A DNA stretch of 38,120 bases from Methylobacterium sp. E-005 (GTDB taxonomy: Bacteria > Pseudomonadota > Alphaproteobacteria > Rhizobiales > Beijerinckiaceae): assembly GCF_022829725.1 (NCBI RefSeq), contig NZ_JAKSYG010000151.1:1-38120 (forward strand), read 5' to 3'. How positions within the stretch are numbered: the stretch's first letter is position 1; every line of letters starts with the position of its first letter. The notes beneath the pieces are model-generated. The model was not told the DNA's origin, made no database searches, and was given only the letters and a program-made list of their open reading frames with translations. Made by a program: the position numbers and the translations under genes. Shown in pieces: positions 36,508-38,120 of this stretch.

Positions 36508-36853
36508 CGGCCAGCCTCATACTCTGATGTCGTTCATGACGCAGGCCATACCGCACAGGCCCTTCCCGTCGTCAACAGTACCGACGCAGAGACCCCAGCG
36601 GCCGAATAATTCCATGCTCAAGCAGCGGCGGCTCGGTTGTATCACCCGCACACTATGTCATAGAAACATCGAGACAATTGTTGGCCGGATGACGTCATCC
36701 GGACATCGTCCCGGGCCTGACCTTCCCCGTCCGATCACGCTGAGACCGCACCGGCCATGAGGGACGACCGACGCCCGGCCCTGGATCCGGCGCGCGGCGA
36801 CACCATCGGCCCAGAGGGCGATCCGGCCAACAACGAACGCCGCAGAGCACATT
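36508..36853. other. Intergenic between divergent genes, no gene recognised
   Basis: A 346-base gap between the coiled-coil gene and the acyltransferase gene, which are transcribed away from each other. It becomes AT-richer just before the acyltransferase. Promoters for both probably lie here; none could be pinned. Confidence 0.4.
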
Positions 36854-37456
36854 ATGCCATTGGATATATTTGATAAGGGAAAAAATAATGTTATCGATAT
36901 TGATGCTCGCGATCAACAAAATCATGCCGGAAGAGTTTATATCAACGGCAGCAACAATTACATCCGGATAGGGCGCGGCTGCGTCTCGGACAAGGATATG
37001 TACATCGTCATCGAATCCAATTGTCGGTTCGATGTCGGTGAGGATGTGCGGCTGTCGATGGCCAACATCCATATCGGGTCGAGTTCGGTGCTGCGCATCG
37101 GCGACAGAACGGGCTTCACCGGCCTGGTCCATCTCAACCTGGTCGAGGCCAAGGCGATCGAGATCGGCACGGATTGCTCGATCGCGGCGGGCGTCTGGAT
37201 GACGACGAGCGATTTCCACTCGATCATCGATCGGGAAACCGGGGCCCGGCTGAACGCGGCCAAGCCCGTGCGCGTCGGCAATCACGTCTGGATCGCCAAT
37301 CAGGCCTCCCTCCTCAAGGGCTCCGTGATCGGCGACAACGCGATCATCGGTGCGCACGCGGTCGTCACCGGGACGGTGCCCGCCCATTGCGTGGCGGCCG
37401 GCAATCCGGCCCGCATCGTGCGGGACAACGTGACGTGGCGCGCGGATCTGATCTGA
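36854..37456 (+). CDS. Hexapeptide-repeat acyltransferase
   Basis: A 200-aa left-handed beta-helix acyltransferase. Imperfect hexapeptide units run from ~20 to 170 ('GRGCVSDKDMYIVI', 'IHIGSSSVLRIGD', 'GNHVWIANQASLLKGSVIGD', 'NAIIGAHAVVTGTV'). The likely catalytic His is in 'TTSDFHSI' near residue 122, and 'AAGNPARIVRD' is the family's usual C-terminal block. It would O-acetylate a sugar of the surface polymer. The first ~20 residues are AT-rich DNA unlike the rest of the gene. Confidence 0.85.
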   Translation: MPLDIFDKGKNNVIDIDARDQQNHAGRVYINGSNNYIRIGRGCVSDKDMYIVIESNCRFDVGEDVRLSMANIHIGSSSVLRIGDRTGFTGLVHLNLVEAKAIEIGTDCSIAAGVWMTTSDFHSIIDRETGARLNAAKPVRVGNHVWIANQASLLKGSVIGDNAIIGAHAVVTGTVPAHCVAAGNPARIVRDNVTWRADLI

Positions 37457-37817
37457 TCGCCGGACCGTTGCAGCGACCCGATCGCGCGCCGGGGAGTTCC
37501 CGCCCCGTGCGGCGCATCGCTGAAGGGGGCCGGCCCGCCACAGTGGTTTACCACGCTGGCCCGTTCCGATAGGGCGGTGGCCCGCCGAGGCCATTCCCGG
37601 CCGACGCGATGCCCCATCCTCGACCCAGCCTGCGCGACCTCATGCTCACCGGAGCTCTCAGTCTCGACGATTGCGGTGCCCAATCCTGCACCGCGCCGGC
37701 CGCCCTTCCGGCGGGGCGTGCCCCGATCACCCGACGCGACGGCTGCGCGGAGCGGATCGCTGCACCGCAGAGGAACCGTGAGCCGGGGATACCGCACGAC
37801 GCGGCGGGATCGGTGCG
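37457..37817. other. Intergenic, no gene recognised
   Basis: A 361-base gap on the way to the last gene. A short plus-strand frame (37609-37821) has no recognisable content. It should carry the promoter of the truncated downstream gene. Confidence 0.4.
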
Positions 37818-38120
37818 GTGACGCGGCTGAAAGCTCTGTCCCACCGCATTCCGGTGTCACGCTGGGTGCGGGCGCGCGGCGCGCCGCTGCTGGCCCGCCT
37901 GACCGGACCCGCCCTGCCGCCGGCCCACGACCTCGCCAGCGCCGGGGCGCAGATCGCCGCCCTCGCCCCGCATGTCGACACCGCCTTCTACGCCACGTGG
38001 TACGGCATCACCGCCGATCCCGTGCGCGACTACCTCGTCCACGGATGGCGCGAGGGCCGCGACCCCCGCCCGGACTTCGCCTCCGCCGCCTACCTCGACG
38101 CCCATCCCCACCTCGCCCGC
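37818..38120 (+). CDS. WY/HYL-repeat glycan protein, cut by the window end
   Basis: The first 101 codons of a gene that runs off the window, starting at GTG 37818. After a basic N-terminus, residues ~58 on carry the same repeat as the two large glycan proteins: 'VDTAFYATWYG', 'DYLVHGWREGRDPRPDFASA', 'AYLDAHPHLAR'. It is probably a third member, likely to have a glycosyltransferase or RgpF-type domain further on. The upstream ribosome binding site is weak. Confidence 0.7.
   Translation, partial: MTRLKALSHRIPVSRWVRARGAPLLARLTGPALPPAHDLASAGAQIAALAPHVDTAFYATWYGITADPVRDYLVHGWREGRDPRPDFASAAYLDAHPHLAR

Noticed and set aside
1..38120. CRISPR array or tRNA genes
   Set aside because: I looked for regularly spaced short direct repeats and tRNA-like arms on both strands and saw none that I could support; the only regular repeats are the coding 267-bp units.

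Overview
The window looks like a GC-rich alphaproteobacterial chromosome. I would guess Methylobacterium or a relative, from the codon and protein style alone, because there is no rRNA or other phylogenetic marker. Most recognisable genes make or modify surface glycans. They are broken into blocks by degraded sequence, an IS3-family relic and an isolated phage-type packaging cluster.

Layout. 1-640 is a chimeric gene relic: a decayed piece of the second AAA+ module of ClpA, joined in frame to the tail of a carbohydrate-binding protein. 1063-5118 (minus) is a 1351-aa protein with five 89-residue WY/HYL repeats, a rhamnan-synthesis-F-like domain and a HAD-like domain. 5770-8792 (minus) is a five-gene operon in which every junction is an ATGA overlap: nucleotidyltransferase, GDPD-like phosphodiesterase, HAD phosphatase, second nucleotidyltransferase, cupin. 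9356-17979 (plus) holds two TPR proteins with an unnamed 'SGQLRG ... IRIRPDK' domain, a stand-alone relative of that domain, a repeat-bearing glycosyltransferase and a GT2 enzyme. 18690-21451 has a GSCFA-domain protein and another GT-A-like transferase in visibly AT-richer DNA.

21632-22600 is a decayed IS3-family transposase. 22762-23439 has two small unknown genes. 23534-28813 (minus) has an HNH nuclease, unknown proteins, a ParB/DNA-methyltransferase fusion, an ATPase-only terminase large subunit and a DUF5681 small-terminase-like protein, with no capsid, portal or tail genes. 29304-33841 (minus) is a tight FkbH, ACP, KAS III, ACP, SDR, NeuD/PglD-type acyltransferase operon. A MaoC-SDR fusion gene is divergent from it. 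The right end has a small secreted protein, a coiled-coil/winged-helix-like protein, a hexapeptide acyltransferase and the start of another WY/HYL-repeat protein that runs off the window.

How they may work together (inference): the 8792-5770 operon would make an activated glycan building block. The 33841-29304 operon plus the MaoC-SDR protein would make an unusual short hydroxyacyl group on carrier proteins and transfer it to an amino sugar. The TPR/repeat proteins and GT enzymes would assemble the surface polymer. The terminase/methyltransferase/HNH cluster is unrelated and is either a prophage remnant or a domesticated phage-derived unit.
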